Source: Streptomyces sp. sk2.1 (GTDB taxonomy: Bacteria; Actinomycetota; Actinomycetes; Streptomycetales; Streptomycetaceae). Taken from it: 37,876 bases of DNA. Both the position numbers and the translations under genes were made by a program. The stretch's first letter is position 1; each line of letters starts with the position of its first letter. Below are positions 1 to 11,579 of the stretch, piece after piece. The stretch lies in contig NZ_RDBO01000067.1 of NCBI RefSeq assembly GCF_008120935.1, positions 24,682-62,557 of the forward strand, written 5' to 3'. The notes under the pieces are model-generated. The model did no database searches, was not told the DNA's origin, and worked only from the letters and a program-made list of their open reading frames with translations.

Positions 1-1571
1 AGATCCGGGCCACGCTCCAGGCACACCCCGACCAGCGAGCCGGCCGAGACCCCGCGCGCCGCCAGGTGACGCGCGAGCCGGTTCGACCGGGCATCCAACT
101 CACCGTACGAAAGCGACTCCTCGCCCACGGTCAACGCCACGGCGTCCGGACACTCCCGCGCCCGCTCCGCCACCAGACCGTGCAACGTCGCCGCATCCGC
201 GACACCCGCCCCGACGCCGCCCCGCTCTTCCGACAACGCCCGCAACTCCGCCGCACCCAGCATCTCCAACTCGCCCACCAGCGCTGCCGGATCAGCCACC
301 AAGGACGACAGGAGCGCGGCGAAGTGCCCGGTGAGACGCTCGATCTCCTCGTGCCGGAACAGACTCTTGTCGTACGTGAATTCCGCGAGGAGCTGCTCGT
401 CGGTGTGGCCGACGGCGGCGGTGAGGGGGTAGCCCGTGCGGGCGATGCCTTTCTGGTGGTGCACGGCGAGGTTCCCCGGCAGATCCGAGTCGCCGAGGAT
501 CTTCGGGTAGTTCTCGAAGACGAGGATGGACCGGAAGAGCTGTTCGCCCTTGGGGACCGCGCTCCATGCCTGTGCGTCGACCAGCGACGTGTATTCGAAC
601 TGCCGCAACTCCACATGCTCGCCCTGGAGTTCACGCAGCCATTCCGCCACCGGCAGATCCGACCGCACCCGGGCACGCACCGGCAGCGTGTTGATGAACA
701 GGCCGACGATCGATTCCGCGTCTTCGAGCCCCGCGGGGCGCCCGGAGACGGTGGATCCGTAGACGACCTCGTCGCCTCCGCCGTAGCGGGACAGGAGCAG
801 CGCCCAGGCGCCCTGCACCACCGTGTTGACGGTCACCCGGTGGGCGCGGGCGAAGTCGCCGATTCGGCCTGCCAGGTCGGCGCCGAGCTCCAGGTCGACG
901 TCCCCGAAGCCGTTCGCGCCGGTCGCCCCGCCGATGCCGAGTGCCGTCGGCTCGGCGAATCCGCCCAGGTAGCGGCGCCAGAACTGCTCGGCGCGGTCCC
1001 GGGACTGCTCTCCGAGCCAGCCGATGTAGCGGGCGTAGGGGACGGGGTCGGGGAGTCGGGCCGCGGTGCCGTCCGTGGCGGTGCGGTAGAGGGTGAACAC
1101 CTCCTTCTGCACCATCTGCGTGCTCCAGCCGTCGAGCAGCAGGTGATGGAAGGTCCACAGGACCGTCGCGCGCTCGTCGGCGAGGCGGACCACCGTCAGG
1201 CGCAGCAGCGGCGCGGAGCCCAGGTCGAAGCCGCGGCCTCGGTCCTCGCCGAGCACGTCGTCGAGCCGACGTTCCTGTTCGTCGGCCGGCAGGGACCGCC
1301 AGTCGAGGACCTCGAAGGGCAGCTCGACCCTGCGCTGCACCACCTGCAGCGGCTCGTCCAGGCCCTCCCACACGAACGCGCTGCGCAGTGCCGTGTGCCG
1401 GTCGACCACGGCCTGCCACGCCTCGCGCAGCCGCGTCACGTCCAGCGGGCCGGTGAACTCGTCGATGGACTGAGCGACATAGGGGTTCGCATCCGACGCG
1501 TCGTACAGGACGTGGAACAACATCCCGGACTGAAGCGGCGTCAGCTTGTAGATGTTTTCGACGTTGGTCAT
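1..1571 (-). CDS. Nonribosomal peptide synthetase, second subunit (partial, C domain and start of A domain)
   Basis: This gene extends the peptide made by the NRPS encoded immediately upstream; its 3' end lies beyond the left edge. The start is the ATG at 1571, which overlaps the upstream stop codon as ATGA, so the two subunits are probably translationally coupled. The product opens directly with a condensation domain: [15 protein letters not shown] near residue 10, the catalytic HHLLLDGW with His142-His143, and [10 protein letters not shown] near residue 310. An adenylation domain then begins ([16 protein letters not shown]), but the window ends before its core motifs, so its amino acid cannot be read. 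The opening LTPLQxGMLFH is typical of C domains that receive a chain from a preceding E-containing subunit (family knowledge). NRPS identity is very secure; the substrate is unknown. Confidence 0.95.
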   Translation of the reverse strand, partial: MTNVENIYKLTPLQSGMLFHVLYDASDANPYVAQSIDEFTGPLDVTRLREAWQAVVDRHTALRSAFVWEGLDEPLQVVQRRVELPFEVLDWRSLPADEQERRLDDVLGEDRGRGFDLGSAPLLRLTVVRLADERATVLWTFHHLLLDGWSTQMVQKEVFTLYRTATDGTAARLPDPVPYARYIGWLGEQSRDRAEQFWRRYLGGFAEPTALGIGGATGANGFGDVDLELGADLAGRIGDFARAHRVTVNTVVQGAWALLLSRYGGGDEVVYGSTVSGRPAGLEDAESIVGLFINTLPVRARVRSDLPVAEWLRELQGEHVELRQFEYTSLVDAQAWSAVPKGEQLFRSILVFENYPKILGDSDLPGNLAVHHQKGIARTGYPLTAAVGHTDEQLLAEFTYDKSLFRHEEIERLTGHFAALLSSLVADPAALVGELEMLGAAELRALSEERGGVGAGVADAATLHGLVAERARECPDAVALTVGEESLSYGELDARSNRLARHLAARGVSAGSLVGVCLERGPD

Positions 1572-4500
1572 TTTGAGAACCTTTCAAGGACTGACGCCAG
1601 ACCCGCTTCATCGAGTCCCGCGAGCGGGAAGCTGTCGGCCGAGACGGTGTTCCGGCCTGCGCCGGCGGTCTCGTCGAGCAGTTCCGTCACGCGGCTCCGC
1701 AGGCTTTGGGCAAGTGCTTCGATCGATCCCTCGGTGTACGTGTCGGTCGCGTAGGCGAGCTCGAAGGACAGCGACCCGTCGTTGAGCACGGCGGTGACAT
1801 CCACGGGGTGGACGCGCACGCCGGACGGTGCGGCGAACCCTCCTTCTTCCAGGGGTAGTCGCACTTCTTCCCCCAGGCCGGCGGGCGGCGGGCCGGACGG
1901 CTGAGCCACGGTCAGCGTCACGGCGGGCTGTTCGCCCCCGGGGTGCAGCAGGCAGCCGACGGTGCGGGTGAGGTCCATGCCGTCGATGGGGCGTTCACGG
2001 GCGCTCATGGCGAGCTCGACCCGTGCGGGTCCCTCTCGCCAGTCGCGCACCGCCGACTCCAGTGCCTCCAGGGCGACTTCGGCGAGCCGGGTCCGCCGCT
2101 CCTCGTCGGTCGTGTGCGCGGGCGTTCCGCTCGGGGCCCACTCGGCGTGCGTGCGCACGCGGGCCGTGGCGGAGGGCGCTGTCGCCGCGTCGGCGACGCG
2201 TGCCGCCCAGGCCGTGAACGGCGCGCTCTTCAGGGGAAGTACGACGTCCTTGCCCGCCACGCGCGCCTGGTGGGCGATGTCCAGGTCCGTCAGCAGGATC
2301 GGCCAGGACTCCTCGTCGACCGCGATCCGGTGGGCGGCGAGGAAGAGGTACCGGGCCCGGTGCTCGCCGATGTCGAACACGGCGCCGCGCAGCAACGGGC
2401 CCTCGGCCGGGTCGAGACCCGCCCTCAGGGTGTGACAGACGGCCTCCATCGCGGCGCGTCCGGCCTCTTCCGTCCGGTCCGTCAGGTCGTGGTGGTCCAG
2501 GAGCGCGTCCGCTTCCGGGACGACGTGCAACTTCAGTGCGTCGCCGCCACGTTCGAGCCGCAGACGCAGCGCTTCGTGGTGGTCGATCACCGCGGTCAGT
2601 GCCTGGCACAGCGCTTCGACGTCGAGCTCCGGGGCGGCGATCAGCCGGGCGGTGGTGCCCGGAGCGCCGTGATACGCGGTGTCGTCCAGGAGGACCCTCT
2701 GGTGCGCGGTCGGCGTCACCGCCCCTGTCACCGGGGGCTCGTCGGTCTCGCTTCCGGGTGCCGCGTGCTCGGCCAGTTCCGCGACCGTGGGGTGACGGAA
2801 CATCATTGGTGGGGTGATGTCCACGCCGAACCTCCGGGCGCGGGTGATGGCCTGGATGCTGAGGATGGAATCACCCCCGAGTTCGAAGAAGTTGTCGTGG
2901 GCGCCGATCCGGTCCACGCCGAGCACGTCGCTCCAGACGCGGGCCACCACCCGCTCCACAGGCGTGCGCGGGGCGACGTACGTCTCCCTCAGGTCGGGGC
3001 GCTCGCCCTCGGGCGCGGGCAGGGCCTTGCGGTCCACCTTCTTGTTCGCCGTCAGGGGCAGCCGGTCGAGGAGGACGAAGGCACTGGGCACCATGTACTC
3101 GGGCAGGCTCCGCGCGCACCACGCACGCAGAGCGGACACGTCGGGCCGTTCCGCGCCGCGGCCCGTGACGCAGTAGGCGACGAGCCGCTTCGCGCCGGGC
3201 GTGTCCTCGCGCACGACGACCACCGCGGATTCCACGGCGTCGTGGCGCACGAGCACGGACTCGACCTCGCCGAGTTCGATGCGGTGGCCCCGTACCTTGA
3301 CCTGGTGGTCGATGCGCCCCAGGTATTCGACGGTGCCGTCGGCCAGCCGGCGCACGAGGTCGCCGGTGCGGTAGACGCGGGCCTGCGGGTCCGTCGAGAA
3401 GGGGTGCCGCACGAAGCGTTCGGCGGTGAGCTCGGGGCGGTTCAGATAGCCGCGGGCCACGCCGGCCCCGCCGATCCACAGCTCGCCCGGCACACCCACC
3501 GGGGCCAGGCGGGCGAACCGGTCCATCACGAACAGTTCCGTGTTGGCGATGGGTCCGCCGATGGCAACGGCGCGCGCTGCGGGCACCACCTCGGCGGCAA
3601 GTGACCAGATGGTGGTCTCCGTCGGCCCGTAGAGGTTGGTGACCCGGCGGGTGCGCCGCGTCAGCCGCTCGGCGAGGTCCAGGGGCAGCGCCTCACCGCC
3701 GGTCAGGACGTGCAGTCGCGCCGCTTCCTCCGGCAGCTCGTCGACGAGCATCTGCCAGACCGACGGGGTCGCCTGCATGACCGTGATGCGCTGCTCGGCC
3801 AGGAGTGTGGCGAGCGCCAGCGGGTCGCGGGCCTGTTCCCTGCTCGCGAGCACGACCCGGGCCCCGGTGACCAGGGGCACGTACAGCTCCAGGTTGGAGA
3901 TGTCGAACATGATGGTCGTGACGGACAGCAGCCGGTCCTCGGGTGTCACGTCCAGCGTGTCACGCAGGCCGAGCAGCAGGTTGGTCAGAGCGCTGCGGGG
4001 CACCCCGACGCCCTTGGGCATGCCCGTGGATCCCGAGGTGTAGATGACGTACGCGAGGTCGTCGCCGGACGCTTCGGACGGCAGGTCCGCCGCGCTCTCC
4101 CGCGCCACGGCCGCCGCGTCCGCGGCACCGTCCACGCTGACGACCGCGGCACCGCTGTCGGGCAGCCGTCCGCGCAGGCTCTCCTGGGTGACCACGACCG
4201 GGGCCGCGGTGTCCGCCAGCATGAACGTCAGCCGATCCAGGGGGTATTCGGGGTCCAGCGGAACGTAGGCGCCACCGGCCTTGAGCACGGCGAGCAGGCC
4301 GACGAGCATGTCGGGGCCACGTTCCAGGCAGACCGCGACGAGCGTGTCCGGGCCCACTCCCAGCCCCGTGAGACGGCGGGCGAGCCGGTTGGCCGCCACG
4401 TTCAACTCACCGTAAGTGAGGGACTGTTCGCCCGCGGTCAGCGCCACCGCGTCCGGGCGCTCGCGCACGAGCTCCTCGAAGAGCTCGGGGACGCCGAGGT

Positions 4501-7500
4501 CCGCGGGGAACGGGGTCGCCGTGTCGTTCCACTGGACGAGGAGCCGCTCGCGTTCGGCGCCGGTCAGCAGCTCCAGTTCGCCGACACGCCGGTCGGGGCC
4601 CGCGACCGCGGCCGCGAGGAGCACTCCGAAGTGCCCCGTCATCCGCTCGATCGTCGCACGGTCGAAGAGGTCGGTGGAGTACTCCACGCGCGCCGCGATG
4701 CGGTCGCCGTCCTCCCGCACCGACATCATCAGATCCAGGGCGGAGGTGGCCGCGCGGAGCGGCAGCCGCTCGGCGTCCAGACCCGGGAACCGCCAGTGCT
4801 CGTCGGAGCTGTCCTGCGGGGCGAGCATCACCTGGAACAGCGGGGTGCGCGAGAGGTCCCGCTCGGGAACCAGCTCCTCGACCAGGCGCTCGAAGGGGAC
4901 GTCCTGATTGCCGTACGCGTCCAGGGCGCGGCCCCTGACCTGCCGCAGCAGCTCACGGACCGTCGGATCGCCGCCGAGGTCGGCCCGCAGGACGAGGTTG
5001 TTGACGAAGAACCCGACCAGGCCCTCGGTCTCCGTCCTGTTCCGCCCGGCGATCGGCACGCCCACCGCCACGTCGGACTGGCCCGAGTACGTGGACAGCA
5101 GTGCCTGGAAGAGGCCGAGCAGCACCATGAACAGAGTGCAGTCCTCGCGCCGTGCCAGTTCCCGCAGCCCCTCCGTCACATCACCGGGCACCTCGAACTC
5201 AAGGCTCGACCCGTGCCCCGAGCGCACCGGGGGCCGCGGCTGGTCCGTCGGCAGTTCCAGCGGCTCGACGCCCGCCAACGCATCTCGCCAGTAGTCCAGT
5301 TGGCGGTCGACGGCGGCTTCGCGCAGCCACTGACGCTGCCAGAGCGCGAAGTCCGCGTACTGCACGGGCAGTGCCGCGAGGTCCGCGGGGCGCCCCGCGC
5401 GCTCGGCCGCGTACAGCTCCGGCAGCTCCTGCGCGACGAGCCGCATCGACCAGCCGTCGGACACGATGTGGTGCACCACGACCAGGAGCAGATGCTCGTC
5501 CTCGGCGGCCCGCACCAGGGCCGCCCGCATCGGCGGCCCCATCTGGAGGTCCATGGGCCGGAACGCCTCGCGCCGTACCACGTCCAGCGGGTCGGGCCCG
5601 CCGTCGAGCCGGGCCAGGGGGAAGTCCGCGGGTGCGTCCACGACTTGCCGCGGATCGCCGTCCCGGCCCGCGACGAACCGCGTCCGAAGCGCCTCGTGCC
5701 GCTCGACGAGCCGCGCGAGGGCCCGCTCCAGGGCCGCGTCGTCGACGGCGCCGCGCAGGCGGACGACGACGGGCAGGAGATACTCGGCCGACCCGGCCTG
5801 CAGCTGGTCGAGGAACCACAGGCGCTGCTGCCCGAAGGACAGGGGCAGTTCTGCGTCGGCGGCCCTGGGGAGCAGGGGGACGCGGTCCGCGTCCTCGGCC
5901 CGGCCGCCCAGGTGCTCGGCGAGGCCCGCCACCGTCGGATGAGCGAAGAGATCACGTACCGGCACGTCCACCTGCATCTTGTTCGCGAGGCCGTTCACGG
6001 CACGCATCGCCAGAAGCGAATGGCCGCCGAGTTGGAAGAAGTTGTCGTGGACGCCGACCCGGTCCACGCCCAGCACGTCGGCCCAGACGCGGGCCACCTG
6101 CTCCTCGACCGGGGTGCGCGGGGCGGTGTAGCCCTGCGCGAGCTCCGGCCGCTCGACCTCTGGTGCGGGCAGCGCCTTGCGGTCCACCTTCTTGTTCGCC
6201 GTCAGGGGCAGCCGGTCGAGGAGGACGAAGGCGCTGGGCACCATGTACTCGGGCAGGGTCCGTGCGCACCACGCTCGCAGCGTGGACATGTCAATATCAT
6301 GGCCGTCCCTCGGTACGCAGTACGCGGCGAGGCGCTTGTCACCCGGCCCGTTCTCCCACGCGAGCACCACGCAGGACGCCATGTCCTCGTGCTCCATGAG
6401 GGCCGACTCGATCTCGCCGAGCTCGATGCGGATGCCGCGCACCTTGACCTGCTGGTCGATGCGGCCGAGGAAGTCCAGCGTGCCGTCGGGCAGCCACCGC
6501 ACGAGGTCGCCCGTGCGGTACATGCGGCTGCCGGACGCGCCGTAGGGGTCGGGCACGAAGCGCTCGTCGGTCAGCTCCTGGCGGCGCAGATAGCCGTGGG
6601 CGAGACCGACCCCGGCCGCGTACAACTCGCCCGCCACGCCCGGCGGCACGAGCCTGCGGTGCGCGTCGAGGACGTACAGGCGCGTGTTGCCGACAGGCCG
6701 GCCGATGGGGGCGACGCCGGGCCACCGCGAGACGTCGGTGGGCAGCGCGTGGTCGGTGACGCCGTGCGTCTCGGTCGGCCCGTAGCCGTTGTGCAGGGTG
6801 CACCAGGGGTGGCGGGCGTGGAAGGCACGGGCGGAGTCGCCGAGCACGTGCGTGTCGCCGCCCTGGGCGATGACGCGCAGCTCCGGCAGGACGGCGCCCG
6901 TGGCGTTGGCCGCCTTGTAGAACTCCTCCAGGACGAGGTTCGGGGCGTTGAGCTCGTGGATGCCGTGCCGCTCCAGCCAGCGCACCAGGCCGACCGGGTC
7001 GATGCGGACGTTCTCCGGCGCGACGACCAGGCACTTGCCGTACAGGAGGGCGCTGAGGATCTCGTAGGGGGCGATGTCGAAGCTGATCGTCGCGAACTGG
7101 GCGACCCTGCCGTGCGGTTCGCCGGGGGTGGCCACGCGCAGCCAGGACGTGAGGTTCACCAGGCCCGTGCCCGGCATCACCACGCCCTTGGGGCGCCCGG
7201 TGGAGCCCGAGGTGTACATCACGTAGAAGGGCGTGTCCCGGGTGACGGGCCCGAGCCGTTCGCCGTCGTGCGGATCGGTGGCCGGGCACGCGTCGATCCG
7301 TGCCGCGCAGTCCGGGTCGTCCAGGGCGAGCCGGTGCGGCTCCGCGGGCAGCGCGCTCTCGACGGTGGTGTGGGTGAGAACGCAGGTGGGCCGGGCGTCC
7401 TCGATCATGTACGCGATGCGGTCGGCCGGGTACTGGACGTCGATCGGCAGGTAGGCGGCGCCGGTCTTGGCCACGCCCAGGAGCGCCGCGACCAGGTCGA

Positions 7501-10500
7501 CGGACTTGGGCAGGGCCAGCGCCACCACCTGTCCCGGTCCCGCGCCGGCGGCGATGAGGCGGTGGGCGATCCTGTTGGCGCGCCGGTTGAGTTCGCCGTA
7601 ACTGAGCCCGGTGTCCTCGTGGAGCACGGCCGGTGCGTCCGGGGTCGCGGCCGCCTGCTTCTCGAAGAGGGCGGGCACGCTGTCGGCGGGCAGCGGGTGA
7701 CCGGTGTCGTTCCACTCCTCGAGGAGCCGGTGCCGGTCGGCGGCGCTGAGCATGTCGAGCGCGCTCAGCCGGGCGTCGGGGGTGTCGACCGCCCTGGCCA
7801 GCAGGTTCTGGAAGTGCCCCGCCATCCGCTCGGCCGTGGCCCGCTCGAAGAGGTCGGTGCTGTAGCCGAGCTGCCCGTGGAAGGCGTCGGGGGACTCCTG
7901 GAGGACGAGGGTGAGGTCGAACTGGGCGCCGTCCATGCCCGTGCGGAGCGCCTCGCTGTGCAGGCCGGGGAGGTCCCACACCTCGTCGGAGAGGTTCTGC
8001 GGCGTGAGCATCGCCTGGAAGAGCGGGGTGCGACTCAGGTCGCGGTCGGGCGCGAGGTCCTCCACGAGCCGCTCGAAGGGGACGTCCTGGTGGGCGTAGG
8101 CGCCGTGCGCCGCCTCCCTGACCCGGCCGAGGAGCTCCTCGAAGGTGGGGTCGCCCGACGAGTCCACGCGGATTACGAGGGTGTTGACGAAGAAGCCGAT
8201 CAAGTCTTCGGTTTCGGCCCGGTTGCGGCCCGCCGTGGGCACCCCGACCGCCACGTCGTCCTGCCCGCTGTACTTGGCGAGGTGCAGCTGGAACACCGCG
8301 AGGAACGCCATGAAGGGGGTCACGCCCGTACGGCGTGCCAGGCGCCGCAGCCCTTCGGACACCTCGGCGGGGACGGCGAACTCCACGCTCGCGCCGGCAC
8401 CTGTGCGCCGCGGCGGCCGCTGGCGGTCAGTGGGCAGCTCCAGGGGGTCGAGCCCCGCCAACCGGTCGCGCCAGTAGTCCAGTTGGCGATGCAGGAGCGG
8501 ACCTCGGATCCTGTCGCGCTCCCAGACGGCGAAGTCCGCGTACTGGACGGAGAGCTCGGGCAGCGCGGGAGCGCGGCCCTCGACGGTCGCCGCGTAGAGC
8601 TCCCCGACCTCCTTGGCCAGGACGGAGGCCGACCAGTCGTCGGAGACGATGTGGTGCAGAACCACCAGCAGAAGGTGCGCATCGTCCGTCTCGCGTACCA
8701 GGACCGCGCGCAGCAGCGGGCCGTCCTCGGGGTCCAGCGGCCTGCCGGCCTCCTCGCGCGCCAGCCGGAGCGCCTCGTCGGCTCCGGCCGCATCCCGCCG
8801 CTCGACGCTGAACTCGACGTTCGGTAAGACCTGTTGACGCGGTTCGCCGTCGTCGCCCCGCACGATCCGGGTGCGCAGCACCTCATGGCGTTCAAGCAGC
8901 GCGGTGAAGGCGGCGTCGAGTGCGGGGGCGTCCACGGCACCGCGCAGCCGCACGACCCGGTGGGTCAGGAGCTGTCCGCTGTCGGGCGTGAGCCGGTGCA
9001 GGAACCACAGGCGCTGCTGTCCGAACGAGAGGGGAGCGTCCCCCTCTCCCCGGTCGCGCGGCTCCAGGGCGGTGGCCGCGGCGTCCGGGAGTCCCTCCGC
9101 GCGCTCGGCCAGCGCGGCGACGGAGGGGCGGGCGAACAGGTCTCCGACGGTGAGGTCGAGGCGCAGGTCGCTCGTGATGCGGTTGACCACGCGCATCACC
9201 AGCAGCGAGTGCCCGCCGAGGTCGAAGAAGTCGTCGTGGATGCCCACCCGGTCCACGGCCAGGGCGTCGGCCCAGATCCGGGCGAGCCGTTCCTCCGTGG
9301 GGGTACGCGGCGCCACGTACCGCCCGTCGAACTCTGCGCGCAGGCCGCTGGGCTTGGGGAGGGCCTGCCGGTCCACCTTGCCGTTGGCGGACAGCGGCAG
9401 CCGCTCCAGGACCACGAACGCGTTGGGCACCATGTGCTCGGGGAGCCGCTCGGCGACGTGCCTGCGCAGGGTCCCGCGGAGCTCGGCCCCGCCGCCGTCA
9501 CGCCCTCGCCGGGAGACCGCGGCCGGCCCGTCGCGGACGATGTAGGAGACCAGACGCTTGTCGCCCGGCTGGTCCTCACGCATCACGGTGACCGCCTGGG
9601 TCACCTCCGGGTGCGCCAGGACGGCGGCGTCGATCTCGCCGAGCTCGACCCGGAATCCGCGGATCTTCAGCTGGTGGTCCATCCGCCCGAGGAAGTCGAT
9701 GTTCCCGTCCGGGAGCCATCGGACGAGGTCGCCGGTGCGGTAGACGCGGGCGTCCGGGTCGTCGGAGAACGGATGGGGCACGAAGCGTTCGGCGGTGAGT
9801 TCGGGACGGTTGAGATAGCCGCGGGCGACGCCCGCCCCGCCGACCCACAGCTCGCCGGGGACGCCGACGGGGGCGGGGCGTCCGTGCCCGTCCATCACGT
9901 ACAGCTGAGTGTTCGCCATCGGCCGGCCGATGGGGAGCGTGCCGCTCCGCGCGGGCATGCCCGGGGCCACCTCGTAGAGGGTGGCGCCCACGGTCGTCTC
10001 GGTGGGCCCGTATTCGTTGAGGACGACGGTGTACGAGGCGCAGCCGGCGGCGGCCGACCTCGCGAGGTCCGCGGTGAACGGCTCGCCCGCCACGACCAGG
10101 GTGCCCACGTCGAGGAGGGCGTCGCTCCCCTCCAGCGCCTCCAGGAGCAGTTCGAGGTGGGAGGGGGTGAGCTTGACGGTGCTGAAGTGCTCGCCCCGGG
10201 CGAAGGCCGCGGCGAGCATGCCGACGCCGGCCGGACCCGACTCCTCCATGATGACCACTGACTCCCCCTGGACCAGTGGCAGGAAGAGCGAGGGGATCGG
10301 CAGATCGAAGGCGATGGACGACAGCAAGACCGATCCGTGGCCGCGTCCGGTCCGCGGGAACGCGGCGTCGGCGCTCATCAGGAAGTCCGCGAAGTTGCGG
10401 TGACTGACCTGGACGCCCTTGGGCGTTCCCGTCGATCCGGAGGTGTAGATGACGTACGCGAGATCGTCAGGACCCGCGGAGGGAGGCACGTCGTCGGCGG

Positions 10501-11410
10501 GCAGCCTCGCGATGGCCGGCCCGTCGCTGTCCACGCACACGACGCCGGGCCCCGCTGAGGGCAGCCGGTCGCGAAGGGCCTCCTGGCTGACGACGACCGA
10601 CGCTCCCGTGTCTTCCAACAGGAACGCGATTCGCTCCGCCGGGTGGTCCGGGTCCAGGGGGACGTACGCGCCGCCGGACTTCAGGACTCCCAGCAGTGTC
10701 GGAACGAGTTCGACGCCTGGGCGCAGACAGACCGCCACCAGGCTGCCGGGGCGCACACCAATGTTCCGGAGGTGCCGGGCCAGCCGGTTCGCCCGGGCGT
10801 TCAGTTCCGCGTACGAGAGGGTCCGCCCACCAGCGATCACGGCTGTCGCCTGCGGGAAGCGCGCCGCCTGCTGAGAGATCATCCGATGCGCCGACGCGTC
10901 AGCCGGGTGAGGCGTTTCGGTGTCGTTCCAATCGACCAGGATCTGCCGTCGTTCGGCTTCGGTCAGCAGGTCCAGGGTGCCGACGGGTGCCGTGGGGTCC
11001 GAGACGAAGGCAGCGAGCAAGGTCCTGAAGTGGCCTGCCGCCCTGTCTGCGAGCCCATCGGGGAGCTCGTGAGATGCGGCCGCGAGGCGAACGGAGCAGC
11101 CGTCGGCAGCCAAGGACGCCGCGGGGCACGTGACGCCACCGCTCCCGGCCGTGCCATACGTCGTCGGCTCCAGCAGCCACTCACCGACGGGGGTGTCGGC
11201 GTCCGGAAGGGTCGACTCCCCGTCGACCCGGCCGCCGTATCGCGCCATGAGGAGGTGCCCGGCCTTCTCGACCACCACCTCCGGAGCCACGCCAATCTTC
11301 CTTGCGAACTCGCCGACACTGCCGATGAGTCGAGAGTCCAGCGGGAACACAGTAGATCCGGCGAGGTCGTCACTGCCCACAACCATTCTCAGGGAACCCT
11401 TTCTGCGCAT
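1568..11410 (-). CDS. Trimodular nonribosomal peptide synthetase (A-T / C-A-T / C-A-T-E-like)
   Basis: A 3280-residue assembly-line enzyme that activates and joins three amino acids. Domain order: a truncated C-like N-terminus without HHxxxDG (residues about 1-155), A1 (about 170-660, [11 protein letters not shown] near 320), T1 (LGGHSL, Ser735), C2 (HHIVSDD, His919-920), A2 (about 1240-1750), T2 (Ser1798), C3 (HHIVSDG, His1980-1981), A3 (about 2290-2770), T3 (LGGDSI, Ser2848), and an epimerization-like domain to the C-terminus. Pocket codes aligned by hand to GrsA: A1 DLPKVAEVGK (close to Asn/Asp codes), A2 DIYNIQGGVK (unassigned), A3 DILQLGLIWK (the known Gly code). The E-like domain has [10 protein letters not shown], with Arg3028 replacing the second His, so it is probably inactive. 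AAGGAG at 11418-11423 supports the ATG start. As the first assembly-line gene with a C remnant, it likely holds the loading module. Confidence 0.97.
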   Translation of the reverse strand: MRRKGSLRMVVGSDDLAGSTVFPLDSRLIGSVGEFARKIGVAPEVVVEKAGHLLMARYGGRVDGESTLPDADTPVGEWLLEPTTYGTAGSGGVTCPAASLAADGCSVRLAAASHELPDGLADRAAGHFRTLLAAFVSDPTAPVGTLDLLTEAERRQILVDWNDTETPHPADASAHRMISQQAARFPQATAVIAGGRTLSYAELNARANRLARHLRNIGVRPGSLVAVCLRPGVELVPTLLGVLKSGGAYVPLDPDHPAERIAFLLEDTGASVVVSQEALRDRLPSAGPGVVCVDSDGPAIARLPADDVPPSAGPDDLAYVIYTSGSTGTPKGVQVSHRNFADFLMSADAAFPRTGRGHGSVLLSSIAFDLPIPSLFLPLVQGESVVIMEESGPAGVGMLAAAFARGEHFSTVKLTPSHLELLLEALEGSDALLDVGTLVVAGEPFTADLARSAAAGCASYTVVLNEYGPTETTVGATLYEVAPGMPARSGTLPIGRPMANTQLYVMDGHGRPAPVGVPGELWVGGAGVARGYLNRPELTAERFVPHPFSDDPDARVYRTGDLVRWLPDGNIDFLGRMDHQLKIRGFRVELGEIDAAVLAHPEVTQAVTVMREDQPGDKRLVSYIVRDGPAAVSRRGRDGGGAELRGTLRRHVAERLPEHMVPNAFVVLERLPLSANGKVDRQALPKPSGLRAEFDGRYVAPRTPTEERLARIWADALAVDRVGIHDDFFDLGGHSLLVMRVVNRITSDLRLDLTVGDLFARPSVAALAERAEGLPDAAATALEPRDRGEGDAPLSFGQQRLWFLHRLTPDSGQLLTHRVVRLRGAVDAPALDAAFTALLERHEVLRTRIVRGDDGEPRQQVLPNVEFSVERRDAAGADEALRLAREEAGRPLDPEDGPLLRAVLVRETDDAHLLLVVLHHIVSDDWSASVLAKEVGELYAATVEGRAPALPELSVQYADFAVWERDRIRGPLLHRQLDYWRDRLAGLDPLELPTDRQRPPRRTGAGASVEFAVPAEVSEGLRRLARRTGVTPFMAFLAVFQLHLAKYSGQDDVAVGVPTAGRNRAETEDLIGFFVNTLVIRVDSSGDPTFEELLGRVREAAHGAYAHQDVPFERLVEDLAPDRDLSRTPLFQAMLTPQNLSDEVWDLPGLHSEALRTGMDGAQFDLTLVLQESPDAFHGQLGYSTDLFERATAERMAGHFQNLLARAVDTPDARLSALDMLSAADRHRLLEEWNDTGHPLPADSVPALFEKQAAATPDAPAVLHEDTGLSYGELNRRANRIAHRLIAAGAGPGQVVALALPKSVDLVAALLGVAKTGAAYLPIDVQYPADRIAYMIEDARPTCVLTHTTVESALPAEPHRLALDDPDCAARIDACPATDPHDGERLGPVTRDTPFYVMYTSGSTGRPKGVVMPGTGLVNLTSWLRVATPGEPHGRVAQFATISFDIAPYEILSALLYGKCLVVAPENVRIDPVGLVRWLERHGIHELNAPNLVLEEFYKAANATGAVLPELRVIAQGGDTHVLGDSARAFHARHPWCTLHNGYGPTETHGVTDHALPTDVSRWPGVAPIGRPVGNTRLYVLDAHRRLVPPGVAGELYAAGVGLAHGYLRRQELTDERFVPDPYGASGSRMYRTGDLVRWLPDGTLDFLGRIDQQVKVRGIRIELGEIESALMEHEDMASCVVLAWENGPGDKRLAAYCVPRDGHDIDMSTLRAWCARTLPEYMVPSAFVLLDRLPLTANKKVDRKALPAPEVERPELAQGYTAPRTPVEEQVARVWADVLGVDRVGVHDNFFQLGGHSLLAMRAVNGLANKMQVDVPVRDLFAHPTVAGLAEHLGGRAEDADRVPLLPRAADAELPLSFGQQRLWFLDQLQAGSAEYLLPVVVRLRGAVDDAALERALARLVERHEALRTRFVAGRDGDPRQVVDAPADFPLARLDGGPDPLDVVRREAFRPMDLQMGPPMRAALVRAAEDEHLLLVVVHHIVSDGWSMRLVAQELPELYAAERAGRPADLAALPVQYADFALWQRQWLREAAVDRQLDYWRDALAGVEPLELPTDQPRPPVRSGHGSSLEFEVPGDVTEGLRELARREDCTLFMVLLGLFQALLSTYSGQSDVAVGVPIAGRNRTETEGLVGFFVNNLVLRADLGGDPTVRELLRQVRGRALDAYGNQDVPFERLVEELVPERDLSRTPLFQVMLAPQDSSDEHWRFPGLDAERLPLRAATSALDLMMSVREDGDRIAARVEYSTDLFDRATIERMTGHFGVLLAAAVAGPDRRVGELELLTGAERERLLVQWNDTATPFPADLGVPELFEELVRERPDAVALTAGEQSLTYGELNVAANRLARRLTGLGVGPDTLVAVCLERGPDMLVGLLAVLKAGGAYVPLDPEYPLDRLTFMLADTAAPVVVTQESLRGRLPDSGAAVVSVDGAADAAAVARESAADLPSEASGDDLAYVIYTSGSTGMPKGVGVPRSALTNLLLGLRDTLDVTPEDRLLSVTTIMFDISNLELYVPLVTGARVVLASREQARDPLALATLLAEQRITVMQATPSVWQMLVDELPEEAARLHVLTGGEALPLDLAERLTRRTRRVTNLYGPTETTIWSLAAEVVPAARAVAIGGPIANTELFVMDRFARLAPVGVPGELWIGGAGVARGYLNRPELTAERFVRHPFSTDPQARVYRTGDLVRRLADGTVEYLGRIDHQVKVRGHRIELGEVESVLVRHDAVESAVVVVREDTPGAKRLVAYCVTGRGAERPDVSALRAWCARSLPEYMVPSAFVLLDRLPLTANKKVDRKALPAPEGERPDLRETYVAPRTPVERVVARVWSDVLGVDRIGAHDNFFELGGDSILSIQAITRARRFGVDITPPMMFRHPTVAELAEHAAPGSETDEPPVTGAVTPTAHQRVLLDDTAYHGAPGTTARLIAAPELDVEALCQALTAVIDHHEALRLRLERGGDALKLHVVPEADALLDHHDLTDRTEEAGRAAMEAVCHTLRAGLDPAEGPLLRGAVFDIGEHRARYLFLAAHRIAVDEESWPILLTDLDIAHQARVAGKDVVLPLKSAPFTAWAARVADAATAPSATARVRTHAEWAPSGTPAHTTDEERRTRLAEVALEALESAVRDWREGPARVELAMSARERPIDGMDLTRTVGCLLHPGGEQPAVTLTVAQPSGPPPAGLGEEVRLPLEEGGFAAPSGVRVHPVDVTAVLNDGSLSFELAYATDTYTEGSIEALAQSLRSRVTELLDETAGAGRNTVSADSFPLAGLDEAGLASVLERFSK

Positions 11411-11453
11411 GGATCAGCTCCTTACCCGTTGGCGCGCACGGATTTCACCGAAA

Positions 11454-11469
11454 CTCCTCCGCAGAGGAG
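11454..11469 (-). promoter_or_regulatory. Hairpin in the leader of the NRPS gene
   Basis: CTCCTC-CGCA-GAGGAG is a perfect 6-bp stem with a 4-base loop, 30 bases upstream of the NRPS Shine-Dalgarno sequence. It could modulate translation or be incidental. Only the inverted repeat itself is seen. Confidence 0.3.
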
Positions 11470-11544
11470 CGTCGGCCGCACAACGGGTAGGTTTCACTGA
11501 CGATGGAGTCAGAAAATTCGGAAGTGGAACTTGTCAGGATCACG

Positions 11545-11565
11545 CACCGGGCAATATGCCGGGTG
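11545..11565 (-). terminator. Quasi-palindrome after the MFS gene (weak terminator or operator)
   Basis: Arms CACCGGGCA and TGCCGGGTG around ATA pair at 8 of 9 positions, 15 bases downstream of the exporter stop and 134 bases before the NRPS start. It may be a partial terminator between the two genes, or an operator for a promoter in the 169-base gap. There is no U-tract. Confidence 0.35.
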
Positions 11566-11579
11566 ACGCACCTGGCACT

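Noticed and set aside
66..1754. A 562-codon plus-strand frame opposite the second NRPS
   Set aside because: Shadow of the C and A domains on the minus strand; low-complexity basic composition and no motif.
3710..8827. A 1705-codon open frame on the plus strand opposite the NRPS
   Set aside because: High GC leaves antisense frames open. The translation is Arg/Gly/Val/His-rich with no domain pattern, and the opposite strand encodes recognisable NRPS motifs throughout.
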